NCBI RefSeq assembly: GCF_041378895.1
Contig: NZ_CP144212.1
Location: 709,001-773,000 of the forward strand
DNA from: Dechloromonas sp. ZY10
Lineage (GTDB): Bacteria > Pseudomonadota > Gammaproteobacteria > Burkholderiales > Rhodocyclaceae
Reading direction: 5' to 3'
Length of the DNA stretch: 64,000 nt
Shown here: one piece after another, positions 36,589 through 45,534 of the stretch
How positions within the stretch are numbered: position 1 is the first letter of the stretch
Layout of the letters: every line of letters starts with the position of its first letter
Made by a program: the position numbers and the translations under genes
Notes under the pieces: generated by a model
What the model saw: only the letters and a program-made list of their open reading frames with translations
Databases searched by the model: none
What the model was told of the DNA's origin: nothing

Positions 36589-37802
36589 CGGAGTCCTCCG
36601 CCGGAAACCAGCAATTGTTGTAATGGCGAGATCACGCTCCAGGTGGTGGCGATCAGTACCAGGCCGAGCAACATAGTGAGTAGCGGTGGCAGCAGATCCT
36701 GCAGTTGTTGCATGCGGGCCTGGGTGTGCAGGGTGAAATGCTCGGCCAGGGTATGCAGGCTTTCGCCAAGGCGCCCGGCCTGCTCTCCGATGGCAAGCAG
36801 GCGCAGGAACAGGGTGGGGAAAGGCGAACTGAAGGAGGGGGCGGAGCGATTGGCAAAAGCAATGCTCAGGCTCTGGCCGCTGCTGATTTTTTCGATTGCA
36901 TGTGCACAGGTGGAGCGCAGGTGTGCGTTGCGCAGCACGTCGCGGCTGATGCTCAGAGCGGCCAGGAGTGGCAGCCCGGCAGCGTAAAGCAGACCCAGGG
37001 TGCGACAGAAACGGGCCAGTTCGAAATGCAGCCAGAGCGGACCCAGTAGCGGCAGGTCGAGCAGTTTGCGATGGAGAGGGCGGCGCAGGGTATCCAGGTG
37101 CAACAACAGGATGGCGCCGGGAAGCAGGATGCAGCCAAGGAGCAGCCAGGGCGTGGGTGTTTGTAGCCATGCCAGGGCGTGCAGCAGCCAGGTAGTCGAT
37201 GCCGGGAGTGCAGTCCCCTGGCGGTATGCGAATTGCTGTAATTGCGGTGCGGTGTGGAGAATCAGAAATCCGCAGGCAGCAAGACAGACCAAGCCGCTGA
37301 GCAGAGGCCCGGACAGGTTTTGCCGCAACTGCTGACGAAATTGTTCCAGCCAGCGGCGATAGCGATACTGGGAGGCACAGGCTTCTGCCAGATCGCCGCT
37401 GTATTCGGCGGCACGGATGCCCGCGATCAAGCCTGGGTCGAAATGCCGGGATTGCAACTGCAGTGCTTGTGATAGCGTCAGTCCGTGGCGCAGGTCATGG
37501 CCAAGCCGTTGCAGAATGCCTTTGAGTTGTCGGCTGGCGGATTCGCTGCGGCAGATTTCGATCGTTTCCAGTAGTGGCAGGCCGGCGCCCAGCAGTTGCT
37601 CCCACTGGAAGCACAGTTCGGTGACCTGGAGTGAGTTCAGTCGGGGTTCAGGCCATGGCATCGGGCAGGCGAATAGCAGTGTTGCCGCCTGCTCGGCAAG
37701 TAGTTGTTCGAGGTCCTGCCGGTCATGGGCTGGCAGCCTGCCGTGGCTGAGCCGGCCGTCGTTGTGCAGAGCGCGATAGAAATGGGGGCGGAGTTGGCTC
37801 AT
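36585..37802 (-). CDS. GspF/PilC/MshG-like inner-membrane platform protein
   Basis: This 405-residue protein carries two copies of the GspF domain: FQWEQLLGAGLPLLETIEIC in the first and FCRTLGLLYAAGLPLLAALS in the second. Three membrane regions, including LTMLLGLVLIATTWSVISP at the end, fit the family. It anchors the pilus base and turns with the ATPase. The start at 37802 overlaps the stop of the ATPase gene by four bases; the longer upstream frame is a shadow of that gene. Confidence 0.9.
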   Translation of the reverse strand: MSQLRPHFYRALHNDGRLSHGRLPAHDRQDLEQLLAEQAATLLFACPMPWPEPRLNSLQVTELCFQWEQLLGAGLPLLETIEICRSESASRQLKGILQRLGHDLRHGLTLSQALQLQSRHFDPGLIAGIRAAEYSGDLAEACASQYRYRRWLEQFRQQLRQNLSGPLLSGLVCLAACGFLILHTAPQLQQFAYRQGTALPASTTWLLHALAWLQTPTPWLLLGCILLPGAILLLHLDTLRRPLHRKLLDLPLLGPLWLHFELARFCRTLGLLYAAGLPLLAALSISRDVLRNAHLRSTCAHAIEKISSGQSLSIAFANRSAPSFSSPFPTLFLRLLAIGEQAGRLGESLHTLAEHFTLHTQARMQQLQDLLPPLLTMLLGLVLIATTWSVISPLQQLLVSGGGLR

Positions 37803-39400
37803 GGCTCGAGATCGATCACGCGAGCAGCCTCGGCGAGTGTGGTCAGTCCGGCCGCAGCCAATTGGCGGGCCGATTCGGCGAGTGGCCGGTAGCCATTGGC
37901 CGCCGCGGCCTGGCGCAGTTGTTCGGAAGGTGCTCCTGCTGCAATCAGGTCGGCAAGGGCTGGGGTCAGGCGCAGGATTTCCATGACCGCCAGTCGCCCA
38001 CGGTAGCCCTGCCAGTCGCAATCCTGACAGCCATGCGCCTGCCAGGCCGCATCCGGGTCGGCCAACTCGGCTACAGGGCAGAGCTGTCGGCAGTGTGGGC
38101 ACAGGCGGCGCAGTAAGCGTTGGCCGATGATGCCGTTGAGGCTGCTGGCCAGGGTGGCCCGCGAAATTCCGAGGTCAAGCAGCCGGGGGAGTGCCGCCAG
38201 CGCCGAGTTTGCATGCAGCGTGGTGTAGACCTGATGGCCAGTCAGGGCTGCGCAAAAAGCCATTTCGGCGCTGGCCGTGTCGCGAATTTCGCCAACCATG
38301 ATGATGTCCGGGTCCTGGCGCAGTAGCGAGCGAATCCCATTGGCGAAGTCGAGGCGAACTGCATCGCAAACCTGGGTTTGCCGGATCAGCGGTAAAGGGT
38401 GTTCGACCGGGTCTTCGAGCGTCATGGTGTTGACCCCGGTATGGCTGACCATGTCGAGCAGCGAATAGAGGGTGGTTGTTTTTCCGCTGCCGGTCGGGCC
38501 GGTAACGATCAAAATGCCTTCGGGGCGTTGGCGGACCCGCTCAAGCAATTGCTCGCTGGCAGTATCGAGTCCGAGTTGCCGCAGCGATAACAGGCTGCGC
38601 TTGCGATCGTGGATGCGCAGAACCAGGTTTTCGCCGTGCAGGGTAGGCAGGCTGGCGACCCGGAAATCAACCTCGCGCCCGGCGATGCGTTGAGTGAAAC
38701 GACCATCCTGGGCACTACGGCTGTCAGCGATGTCCAGGCCGGCCAGCAGTTTCAGACAGATCAGCAGCGGTTGCCAGATGCGCTCCGGGACTAGCCGGAT
38801 GACGCGAAGCCAGCCATCAATCCGGTAGCGAATCCGGGCAAAGCCGGCCTCCGGTTCGAAATGCAGGTCGGAGGCTTCGAGGCGGACGGCATCGGCAATC
38901 AGGGCGTCGAGCAGGGGGCGGATTGCCGGTCGCTCGCCGCGTACCGGCTTGAATGAGAGTTGCTGCTCGGCATCAAGTTGCGCCAGTAGGCGGTCAATTT
39001 CCTCGCTGTAGCCATAGTGCCGGTCAATGGCCTGCTCGATTTCGGCCAGGGAGGCAGCATGGAGCTGGATTTCGCTGCCGGCTGGCAAGTGCTGACGGAG
39101 TTGCTCGCGCAGACCGAGGTCGGCGGGATGTTCGGCAAGCAGGGAAAATTGCGCATTGTCCGGCGCGCTGGCAAAGGGAAATATTTTCAGGCGGACGGCC
39201 AGCGCTCTTGGTATCCACTGTTCGATGCGGCGGTCGTGGCGGTGTCGATGCGGATCGAAGCAAGGCGGCGCGGCGGTGGTTTGCGGCAGCTGAGTGTGCG
39301 CGGTAATCGGCGCAACGCCCGGGCCGGAGATAGATGCGGCGGCATCCGGGGAATTCCCGGTTTCAGTTGTCGACCGTGGGAAAAGGTGGTGTTCTTTCAT
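37799..39400 (-). CDS. GspE/PilB/MshE-type assembly ATPase
   Basis: This 533-residue ATPase has Walker A VTGPTGSGKTTTLYSLLD, the Asp box TLEDPVEHPLPLI, Walker B LLRQDPDIIMVGEIRD, and the His box GHQVYTTLHANSA. The tetra-Cys zinc site (CPHC and CQDC) follows near residue 450. It drives addition of pilin subunits. The N-terminal region of about 130 residues before the conserved core is less conserved. GGAGGTATGCG precedes the ATG at 39400, which overlaps the TPR gene stop by four bases. Codons 8-12 (PRSTT) lie on a half-copy of the dispersed palindrome. Confidence 0.94.
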   Translation of the reverse strand: MKEHHLFPRSTTETGNSPDAAASISGPGVAPITAHTQLPQTTAAPPCFDPHRHRHDRRIEQWIPRALAVRLKIFPFASAPDNAQFSLLAEHPADLGLREQLRQHLPAGSEIQLHAASLAEIEQAIDRHYGYSEEIDRLLAQLDAEQQLSFKPVRGERPAIRPLLDALIADAVRLEASDLHFEPEAGFARIRYRIDGWLRVIRLVPERIWQPLLICLKLLAGLDIADSRSAQDGRFTQRIAGREVDFRVASLPTLHGENLVLRIHDRKRSLLSLRQLGLDTASEQLLERVRQRPEGILIVTGPTGSGKTTTLYSLLDMVSHTGVNTMTLEDPVEHPLPLIRQTQVCDAVRLDFANGIRSLLRQDPDIIMVGEIRDTASAEMAFCAALTGHQVYTTLHANSALAALPRLLDLGISRATLASSLNGIIGQRLLRRLCPHCRQLCPVAELADPDAAWQAHGCQDCDWQGYRGRLAVMEILRLTPALADLIAAGAPSEQLRQAAAANGYRPLAESARQLAAAGLTTLAEAARVIDLEP

Positions 39401-40236
39401 CGCATACCTCCGCTAGCAAGTGCCGTCAGTCGTTGCCTGGCCTGCTCGAGTGGGAAGCGGTGAGGATGTGTCTGCGCCTGTCGCAGGGCTTCCTGGTATG
39501 CCGCTGCGGCTGCTTTCGGTTGGCCTTGATGGTCCTTGGCAACCGCCAGGTTGTACCAGGTGTCGGGAGCATCGGTGGCGCGTCGCAGGCTTTTTTCGAA
39601 GGCTTGGGCGGCAGTTTTCCAGTCGGCTTCCTCGCCGTGCGCAACACCTTCGGCAAAGTGCAGTGTCGGACTGTCCGGATACAGGGTGCCCAGTAACTGG
39701 AGCATTCGGGCCGATCCCCGCGTATTTTCTGCCAGCCAGCCGATGGCCTGGCTTTCCGGGGTTTCACCGGTGCCATGGTTGGCTTGGCGGTGACGCTCCC
39801 GGGCGCGATCAGTAGCGCCTTGAGCGCTGTCGAGCAGCGCTAGCGCCCGCAGGCTGGGCGCATGCCCGGGATACTCGCGTAGAAGTGTTTCGAGCATTTC
39901 TCGGGCAGTATCCAGGTCGTGCTGGCGCAATGTCTGGCGTACTCCTTCCCAGTGTTGCTGCAACCGGGCTTCCAGATTTGTTGGGGCCGGTCGTGGGCGG
40001 GGTGGCTCCGGTGCTTCGACGGTTTCTGGCTGTGACAAAGGCTGGGCTGGTGTGGCCAGCGGTAACGCTGGTAAGGTCAGTGTTGGTGCAGCCTGCGTAG
40101 GCCATGTGGGCGGTGGCATGGACGTGGGTAACTCGTCGCCAAAGTAGGCGACGCTTGCCGCACCGCAAGTCATTCCCGCCGCCGTCAGCAGCAGGGCGTG
40201 GCGCCAGGGCATCGCGATGCTTCCCGATCCGATCAT
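39397..40236 (-). CDS. TPR-containing pilus assembly protein (MshN-like)
   Basis: This 279-residue protein has an N-terminal membrane segment (HALLLTAAGMTCGAASVAYF) and a long Pro/Thr-rich linker. TPR-like repeats fill the second half (LRQHDLDTAREMLETLLREY, WYNLAVAKDHQGQPKAAAAA). MSHA-type operons encode a similar protein (MshN) between secretin and ATPase, as here. It probably spans the periplasm and helps secretin assembly or stability. It overlaps the secretin and ATPase genes by four bases each. Confidence 0.78.
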   Translation of the reverse strand: MIGSGSIAMPWRHALLLTAAGMTCGAASVAYFGDELPTSMPPPTWPTQAAPTLTLPALPLATPAQPLSQPETVEAPEPPRPRPAPTNLEARLQQHWEGVRQTLRQHDLDTAREMLETLLREYPGHAPSLRALALLDSAQGATDRARERHRQANHGTGETPESQAIGWLAENTRGSARMLQLLGTLYPDSPTLHFAEGVAHGEEADWKTAAQAFEKSLRRATDAPDTWYNLAVAKDHQGQPKAAAAAYQEALRQAQTHPHRFPLEQARQRLTALASGGMR

Positions 40237-41975
40237 GGGACGGTCCCCTTTTTTGGCTGGCTGGGTAGATGCTCCCGCCAGTCGCGGTAATCGCCTAGCA
40301 GGCTGGCTTGACGGATCAGTAGCGGGCGGAGAAAAACCACCAACTCGGTTTTCCGGCGTTGTTGCTGGCGATTTGTGAATATTTCGCCTATGGCCGGCAG
40401 TTCTCCCAGTCCCGGGATTCGCTTGTTGCGCTCATCGCTGGCATCTTCCATCAGCCCACCCAGCACTGCGATCTGACCGCTATCGATGCGCATGATGGAT
40501 TCAATTTCGCGGGTACGGATGACTGGTACCAAGTTTTCAATACCATTTTTGCGCAGGTCAGGGTTGGGGTCGGGAACTTCCCTGCCGATGCTGGTGATCG
40601 TTGGCCGGATGTTGAGAATGATTTGTCCGTCTTCGGCAATTTGCGGGGTTACCGCCAATGTCAAACCGACAGGAATGGTTTGGGGGGTCGTGGTGTAGGT
40701 TGTCGTCGTGCCGACATTGGCGGTGGCGATAGCATCTGCCTTGACCGTAAAGTAGACATAGTTTTCGACTACTTTCAGCAGTGCACTCTGGTTGTTCAAC
40801 ACAGAAAGGCGCGGGCTCGAAAGGACGCGGGTTTGACCAAAGCTGGCGAGCAGCGAAAGCAGGGCCTCCGGGTGCTCGTTACGGGTGAATTTCAGATTGA
40901 CCCCGGTACGCAACGGATTGCCGAGGAATTCGAATAGGCCGCCGGCTCCGAGTCGGCTCCAGTCAATCCCTTGCTCGTAACCATCGTGCAGGGCAACTTC
41001 GACTACTGTGGCTTCGATCAGAACCTGGCGGCGGGCGGCGAGCAGGACCCGCTGGATGAATTCGCGAATCTTGTCGTGCTGGCGCTGGTTGGCGCGCACG
41101 CCGATAACCCCGCTTTCCTGGTGAACGATGATGGCGGCAGCTTCGCGCACCGTACTGCGCCGGACGCGCAAATTGCTGCTGGATTGGCTGTCGGAAAATG
41201 CCGGAGCGTTTTGCTGGGGGCCAGGGGAGCGCTGGCGCGAGGCTGGACGGGGAGGGAAATGCGGCCCGTTGTTTTGCTGCACCTGTTGTTGTTCGACCTG
41301 GGTTTCGCTTGACCCATCCGGCAATGGCTGGTCATGTTCGCGCAGGATGTCTTTCAGGTTGCGCTCCAGGTTCTCCCAGAATTGATGTCGACTGCTATTT
41401 TCGATCCTGCTGCTGGACAGGTTGTTGCTGCTTGGTGCAGCACCCGGCAAGGGAGTTGTAGCCGGGAGGGTTGGGGGGCCGCCGGCTATCTGGGCGCTGC
41501 TGCCAACCAGGGTATTGGCGCTACGGCTGAGGTTGGGATAGTCCACCTGGTAGTAGGCGAGATAGGGTGAGTCCGGTAGTACCGACAGCGTGTTTTCGCT
41601 GAATTCAAAGCGCAATTCATGTTGTCGCGCCAGGCGTTCAAGAATCAAGGGAAGAGGTTGATCAACTGCATGCAGGCTGACCTTGCCGCTGATGGCCGGG
41701 TGTAAGTCAAGGTTTAGCCGTGCGTCGCGGGCGAGGGCCAGCAGCAATTCGGGCAGGTTTTGATTGTTGACCGTAATGCTGAGACGCAATTGTTCCTGCT
41801 TGGTCCGCAAGGGCGGCAACTCCAGGCTTTCCCGCAGGAGTGGCGGAATCCCCGGGGTGCTCGGCGCAGTCTCGGCGGCCGGCGTCAGGTGGCCACGACC
41901 GGAGCTTGCGCCGTATTGCGGCGCGCAGGCCTGGCAGCACAGGATCAATGTGATCAGGAGGGCGGGCTTGAACAT
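40233..41975 (-). CDS. Secretin of an MSHA-like / type II-like system
   Basis: This 580-residue protein has a signal peptide ending in a possible lipobox (LILCCQACAPQ). An STN/N0-type domain (LPELLLALARDARLNLDLHP) and an N1 domain (AAAIIVHQESGVIGVRANQR) follow. The C-terminal secretin domain has RVLSSPRLSVLNNQSALLKV, QTIPVGLTLAVTPQI and RIDSGQIAVLGGLMED. A Gln/Ser/Pro-rich linker of about 110 residues separates STN from N1. The layout is closest to MshL/PilQ-type outer-membrane rings. It is the first gene of the nine-gene operon. Confidence 0.93.
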   Translation of the reverse strand: MFKPALLITLILCCQACAPQYGASSGRGHLTPAAETAPSTPGIPPLLRESLELPPLRTKQEQLRLSITVNNQNLPELLLALARDARLNLDLHPAISGKVSLHAVDQPLPLILERLARQHELRFEFSENTLSVLPDSPYLAYYQVDYPNLSRSANTLVGSSAQIAGGPPTLPATTPLPGAAPSSNNLSSSRIENSSRHQFWENLERNLKDILREHDQPLPDGSSETQVEQQQVQQNNGPHFPPRPASRQRSPGPQQNAPAFSDSQSSSNLRVRRSTVREAAAIIVHQESGVIGVRANQRQHDKIREFIQRVLLAARRQVLIEATVVEVALHDGYEQGIDWSRLGAGGLFEFLGNPLRTGVNLKFTRNEHPEALLSLLASFGQTRVLSSPRLSVLNNQSALLKVVENYVYFTVKADAIATANVGTTTTYTTTPQTIPVGLTLAVTPQIAEDGQIILNIRPTITSIGREVPDPNPDLRKNGIENLVPVIRTREIESIMRIDSGQIAVLGGLMEDASDERNKRIPGLGELPAIGEIFTNRQQQRRKTELVVFLRPLLIRQASLLGDYRDWREHLPSQPKKGTVP

Positions 41976-42002
41976 GTCTGATGATTTGACTTTTATGTAC
42001 TT

Positions 42003-42031
42003 GTTTTATGACATTGTTTTAATTATTTCAA
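42003..42031 (-). promoter_or_regulatory. Candidate promoter of the pilus/secretion operon
   Basis: On the minus strand TTGAAA (42031-42026) and TAAAAC (42008-42003) are 17 bases apart in an AT-rich island, 28 bases before the secretin start. The -10 is weak. It is the only AT-rich promoter-like region ahead of the nine-gene operon. Confidence 0.4.
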
Positions 42032-42116
42032 GTTGATGCCCTTGGTCTTTTTGGCGTTGGTGCCGCGTGAGTCGGCTTCTGCTAAAATCGACAGCTTGCC
42101 TTTGGAGGGGACTGCC

Positions 42117-42929
42117 TTGCCCGCCGATATCCTGGTCGATATCGAAGACCTGCACTTTGCCTATGACGGCCGCCCGATCCTGCGCGGAATCAATATGAAG
42201 ATTCCTCGCGGGCGTGTAGTCGCGATCATGGGCGGGTCGGGGTGTGGCAAGACAACGCTGCTTCGTTGCATTGGCGGGCAGTTGCGGCCTTCTGCCGGCG
42301 AGGTCCGGTTTGGTAATGACGCGGTATCGGCAATGTCCGAGGCCGCGCTGTATCGGTTGCGGCGCAAGATGGGCATGCTGTTCCAGTTTGGTGCCTTGTT
42401 CACCGATATGTCGGTGTTTGACAATGTGGCCTTTCCTCTGCGTGAACATGCCGGTTTGCCCGAGAGCATGGTTCGCGACCTGGTCCTGATGAAGCTTGAA
42501 GCCGTTGGTTTGCGCGGCGCGCAACGCCTGATGCCGAGCGAATTGTCGGGTGGGATGGCGCGGCGGGTGGCGCTGGCGCGTGCGATTGCGCTGGATCCGA
42601 TGCTGGTGATGTACGACGAACCCTTCACTGGTCTCGATCCGATTGCTCTGGGCGTGATCGGCCAGTTGATCCGCCGGCTCAACGACGCCCTTGGAGCAAC
42701 TTCGATCATGGTGACCCACGACGTCCATGAGTCGCTGGCGATTGTCGATTACATCTATTTCCTGTCGGAAGGGCGGGTGGTCGCCGAGGGAACGCCGGAC
42801 GAAATTCGCGCCTCGCAAGACCCCTTTGTGCACCAGTTTGTTCATGCCGAGGCCGACGGCCCGGTGCGTTTTGACTATCCGGCGCCGTCGGTTGCCCGGG
42901 AATTCCTCGGTGGGAGGTCGCATGCCTGA
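42117..42929 (+). CDS. mlaF: Phospholipid ABC transporter ATPase MlaF
   Basis: This ATPase of about 270 residues carries Walker A MGGSGCGKTTLL, the signature LSGGMARRVALARAIA, Walker B MLVMYDEPFTGLDPI and the switch His in MVTHDV. It powers phospholipid movement by the MlaFEDB complex in the inner membrane. The TTG at 42117 has GGAGGGG eight bases upstream and begins LPADILVDIEDL; the frame to 42033 is not needed. It opens the mlaF-E-D-A-C-B cluster and overlaps mlaE by eight bases. Confidence 0.94.
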   Translation: MPADILVDIEDLHFAYDGRPILRGINMKIPRGRVVAIMGGSGCGKTTLLRCIGGQLRPSAGEVRFGNDAVSAMSEAALYRLRRKMGMLFQFGALFTDMSVFDNVAFPLREHAGLPESMVRDLVLMKLEAVGLRGAQRLMPSELSGGMARRVALARAIALDPMLVMYDEPFTGLDPIALGVIGQLIRRLNDALGATSIMVTHDVHESLAIVDYIYFLSEGRVVAEGTPDEIRASQDPFVHQFVHAEADGPVRFDYPAPSVAREFLGGRSHA

Positions 42930-43716
42930 CTTGCTGCGGCCATTGCGCCGGCTCGGACATGCCGCAGTTGAGCGCATCTGGCGCCTGGGGTTTGCCACCC
43001 GCTTCCTGTTTGCCATCCTGCGGCATTCTGGAACGGCCCTGCTGCGCTTGCCGTTGCTGCTGCGCGAAATCTATTTCAGCGGTGTGCTTTCGCTGGTGAT
43101 CATTCTGGTTTCGGGCCTGTTTGTCGGCTTGGTGCTTGGGTTGCAGGGTTACGAAACCTTGCAGCGCTACGGCTCGACCGAGGCGCTCGGGATTCTGGTC
43201 GCACTCTCGCTGACGCGCGAACTGGGGCCGGTGGTCGCTGGCCTGCTGTTTGCATCGCGGGCCGGGTCGTCGATTACTGCCGAAATCGGCCTGATGAAGG
43301 CCACCGAACAATTGAAGGCGATGGACATGATGGCCGTCAGCCCGATTGCCCGCGTGGTGGCGCCGCGCTTCTGGGGCGGCGTGATTGCGATGCCTTTGCT
43401 GGCAGCATTGTTTTCGGCAATGGGCGTGATCGGGGGCTGGCTGATCGGAGTGGTCTTCATCGGGGTCGATGATGGCGCCTTCTGGTCGCAGATGCAGGCC
43501 GGCGTCGATTTCCGCTATGACATAGTGAATGGCGTGATCAAGAGCGTGGTATTTGGTTTTGCCGTTGCATTGATCGCCGTTTTTGAGGGCTACGATTCGG
43601 CGCCTACCGCCGAGGGCGTGTCGCGGGCGATTACCCGCACCGTGGTGACCTCGGCGCTGGCCATCCTTGCGCTGGATTTTATCTTGACCTCGTTCATGTT
43701 CCGGGGAACTTCATGA
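42922..43716 (+). CDS. mlaE: Phospholipid ABC transporter permease MlaE
   Basis: This 264-residue permease has the MlaE/Ttg2B domain with RELGPVVAGLLFASRAGSSI, the GLMKATEQLKAMDMMAVSP coupling segment, and membrane helices up to the end. It sits in the inner membrane with MlaF, MlaD and MlaB. GGGAGGTCGC just before the ATG at 42922 marks the start, inside the end of mlaF. Confidence 0.95.
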   Translation: MPDLLRPLRRLGHAAVERIWRLGFATRFLFAILRHSGTALLRLPLLLREIYFSGVLSLVIILVSGLFVGLVLGLQGYETLQRYGSTEALGILVALSLTRELGPVVAGLLFASRAGSSITAEIGLMKATEQLKAMDMMAVSPIARVVAPRFWGGVIAMPLLAALFSAMGVIGGWLIGVVFIGVDDGAFWSQMQAGVDFRYDIVNGVIKSVVFGFAVALIAVFEGYDSAPTAEGVSRAITRTVVTSALAILALDFILTSFMFRGTS

Positions 43717-44183
43717 ATCGCACCGTACTCGACCTGTGGGTCGGTTTTTTTGTCGCCATCGGCTTGGGCGCCCTGTTGTTTCTGGCACTCAAGGTGGGCA
43801 ACCTTTCCTCGGCCCAGTTGTCCGATACCTACGTCCTGCAGGCCAAGTTTGATAATATCGGCGGCCTGAAGGTACGTGGCCCGGTGAAGAGTGCCGGGGT
43901 GGTGGTCGGGCGGATTGCCGAGATTCGTTTCGATCCGGCCAGCTATGAAGCCGTGGTGACGATGAATGTCGATGGCCGGTACCGTTTTCCCAAGGATACC
44001 TTTGCATCGATTTATACCGCCGGCCTGCTGGGCGAGCAGTACATCGGACTGGATGTCGGTGGTGATGAGAAAATGCTGAATTCCGGGGATACGATCGCGA
44101 AAACCCAGTCTGCCGTGGTGCTGGAGAAACTGATCAGCCAGTTTCTCTTCAACAAGGCGGCAGAAGGACAGGACAACAAATAA
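43713..44183 (+). CDS. mlaD: Phospholipid transport substrate-binding protein MlaD
   Basis: This 156-residue protein has one membrane anchor (LWVGFFVAIGLGALLFLAL) and a single MCE domain (YVLQAKFDNIGGLKVRGPVK, SAGVVVGRIAEIRFD, IYTAGLLGEQYIGLDVG). It forms the hexameric lipid channel on the periplasmic face. It overlaps mlaE by four bases, and its stop shares one base with the mlaA start. Confidence 0.95.
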   Translation: MNRTVLDLWVGFFVAIGLGALLFLALKVGNLSSAQLSDTYVLQAKFDNIGGLKVRGPVKSAGVVVGRIAEIRFDPASYEAVVTMNVDGRYRFPKDTFASIYTAGLLGEQYIGLDVGGDEKMLNSGDTIAKTQSAVVLEKLISQFLFNKAAEGQDNK

Positions 44184-44905
44184 TGCAGATCAGCACACAA
44201 CGATACGGAGATCATGGCTGGCGGGCCCTGCTCGTCGGCGCTGCCGCCATGGTCTGGAGCCTCGCTGCCGCAGCCGGGGATAATCCGCGCGACCCTTACG
44301 AGGGATTCAACCGGACCATGTTCGCGGTGCACGAAAGTCTTGACCAGGCAGTCATTCGCCCGGTTGCCAAGGGCTATGACCGCGCCGTTCCGCTGCCGGT
44401 CAAGGCCGGGGTTGGCAACTTCTTCGGCAATGTCGGCGATGCCTGGATCGGGGCCAACAACCTGCTGCAGGGCAAGGGGGGCGATGCCGGGATCGATTTG
44501 GGGCGCTTGCTGGTCAATTCGACCTTAGGCATCTTCGGGCTGTTCGATGTCGCCAGCGAACTCGGGCTGGAAAAGCACGACGAGGACTTCGGGCAGACTC
44601 TGGCCGTCTGGGGCGTCGGTGATGGCGGCTACCTGTTCTGGCCGGTGATCGGGCCGCGCAGCGTGCGCGATACCGCTGGTTTCGTGGCCGATGTTTCGGT
44701 TGATCCGGTCGGTCGGGTCGATCCAGTGCGCGTCCGCAACAGCCTGCGGGCGGTGCGTGTGGTCGATGTCCGGGCCAGTCTGCTGCCATCCGACAAGGTG
44801 GTCGACGAGGCCGCGCTCGACAAGTATGCCTATATCCGCGACGCCTATTTCCAGCGGCGCAAGAACCAGATTTACGATGGCCGTCCGCCACGCCAGGACG
44901 ATTGA
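44183..44905 (+). CDS. mlaA: MlaA/VacJ-family outer-membrane phospholipid protein, without a lipobox
   Basis: This 240-residue protein has the MlaA core: DPYEGFNRTMFAVHESLDQ, GNFFGNVGDAWIGANNLLQG, EDFGQTLAVWGVG and YAYIRDAYFQRR. It takes misplaced phospholipid from the outer leaflet and passes it to MlaC. MlaA is usually a lipoprotein, yet no Cys occurs anywhere here. The N-terminus looks like an ordinary signal peptide (LLVGAAAMVWSLAAAAGDN). Its position between mlaD and mlaC is usual for Betaproteobacteria. The start shares its A with the mlaD stop (TAATG). Confidence 0.92.
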   Translation: MQISTQRYGDHGWRALLVGAAAMVWSLAAAAGDNPRDPYEGFNRTMFAVHESLDQAVIRPVAKGYDRAVPLPVKAGVGNFFGNVGDAWIGANNLLQGKGGDAGIDLGRLLVNSTLGIFGLFDVASELGLEKHDEDFGQTLAVWGVGDGGYLFWPVIGPRSVRDTAGFVADVSVDPVGRVDPVRVRNSLRAVRVVDVRASLLPSDKVVDEAALDKYAYIRDAYFQRRKNQIYDGRPPRQDD

Positions 44906-44915
44906 GAGTCGATTC

Positions 44916-45527
44916 ATGATCAGAAAAATTGCTGCCACTCTGCTGGCTGTCCTCTCGTTTTCGGTGTTTGCTCAAGAAACGCCCGACGTGCTGGTGCACC
45001 GGGTGACCGAGGAAGTGCTAGAGATCGTCCGTAAAGACAAGGAAATCCAGAACGGCAATACGCAAAAGGCGATTGAACTGGTCGATGCCAAAGTCCTGCC
45101 GCATTTCAACTTTGCCCGGATGACTGCGCTGGCGGTTGGCAAGGACTGGCGCAAGGCCAGTCCGCAACAACAGCAGCAATTGACGCAGGAGTTCAAGACC
45201 CTGCTGGTGCGGACCTATTCGAACGCCTTGACTGGCTACAAAAACCAGAAAATGGTCTTCAAGCCGTTCAAGATGAACCCTGGCGACAGCGATGCACTGG
45301 TCCGGACCGAGGTCGTGCAGCCCGGCAGCAAGCCGGTACAGATCGATTACAGCCTGGAAAAGCAGGATGCCGGGTGGAAAGTGTACGACGTGGTGGTGGC
45401 CGGGATCAGTCTGGTGACCAATTATCGCGACCAGTTTGGCCAGGAGGTCCGCAACGGCGGTATCGATGGCCTGATCGGTGCGATCGCCGGCAAGAACAAG
45501 TCGCTGGCCGCGCAGCAAGGCAAGTAA
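44916..45527 (+). CDS. mlaC: Periplasmic phospholipid-binding protein MlaC
   Basis: This 203-residue protein has a signal peptide (MIRKIAATLLAVLSFSVFAQ) and the MlaC/Ttg2D fold: VLPHFNFARMTALAVGKDWR, EFKTLLVRTYSNALTGYK and YDVVVAGISLVTNYRDQF. It ferries phospholipid between MlaA and MlaD. The start lies 10 bases after the mlaA stop, and the longer frame into mlaA is rejected. Confidence 0.95.
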   Translation: MIRKIAATLLAVLSFSVFAQETPDVLVHRVTEEVLEIVRKDKEIQNGNTQKAIELVDAKVLPHFNFARMTALAVGKDWRKASPQQQQQLTQEFKTLLVRTYSNALTGYKNQKMVFKPFKMNPGDSDALVRTEVVQPGSKPVQIDYSLEKQDAGWKVYDVVVAGISLVTNYRDQFGQEVRNGGIDGLIGAIAGKNKSLAAQQGK

Positions 45528-45534
45528 GGTACCG

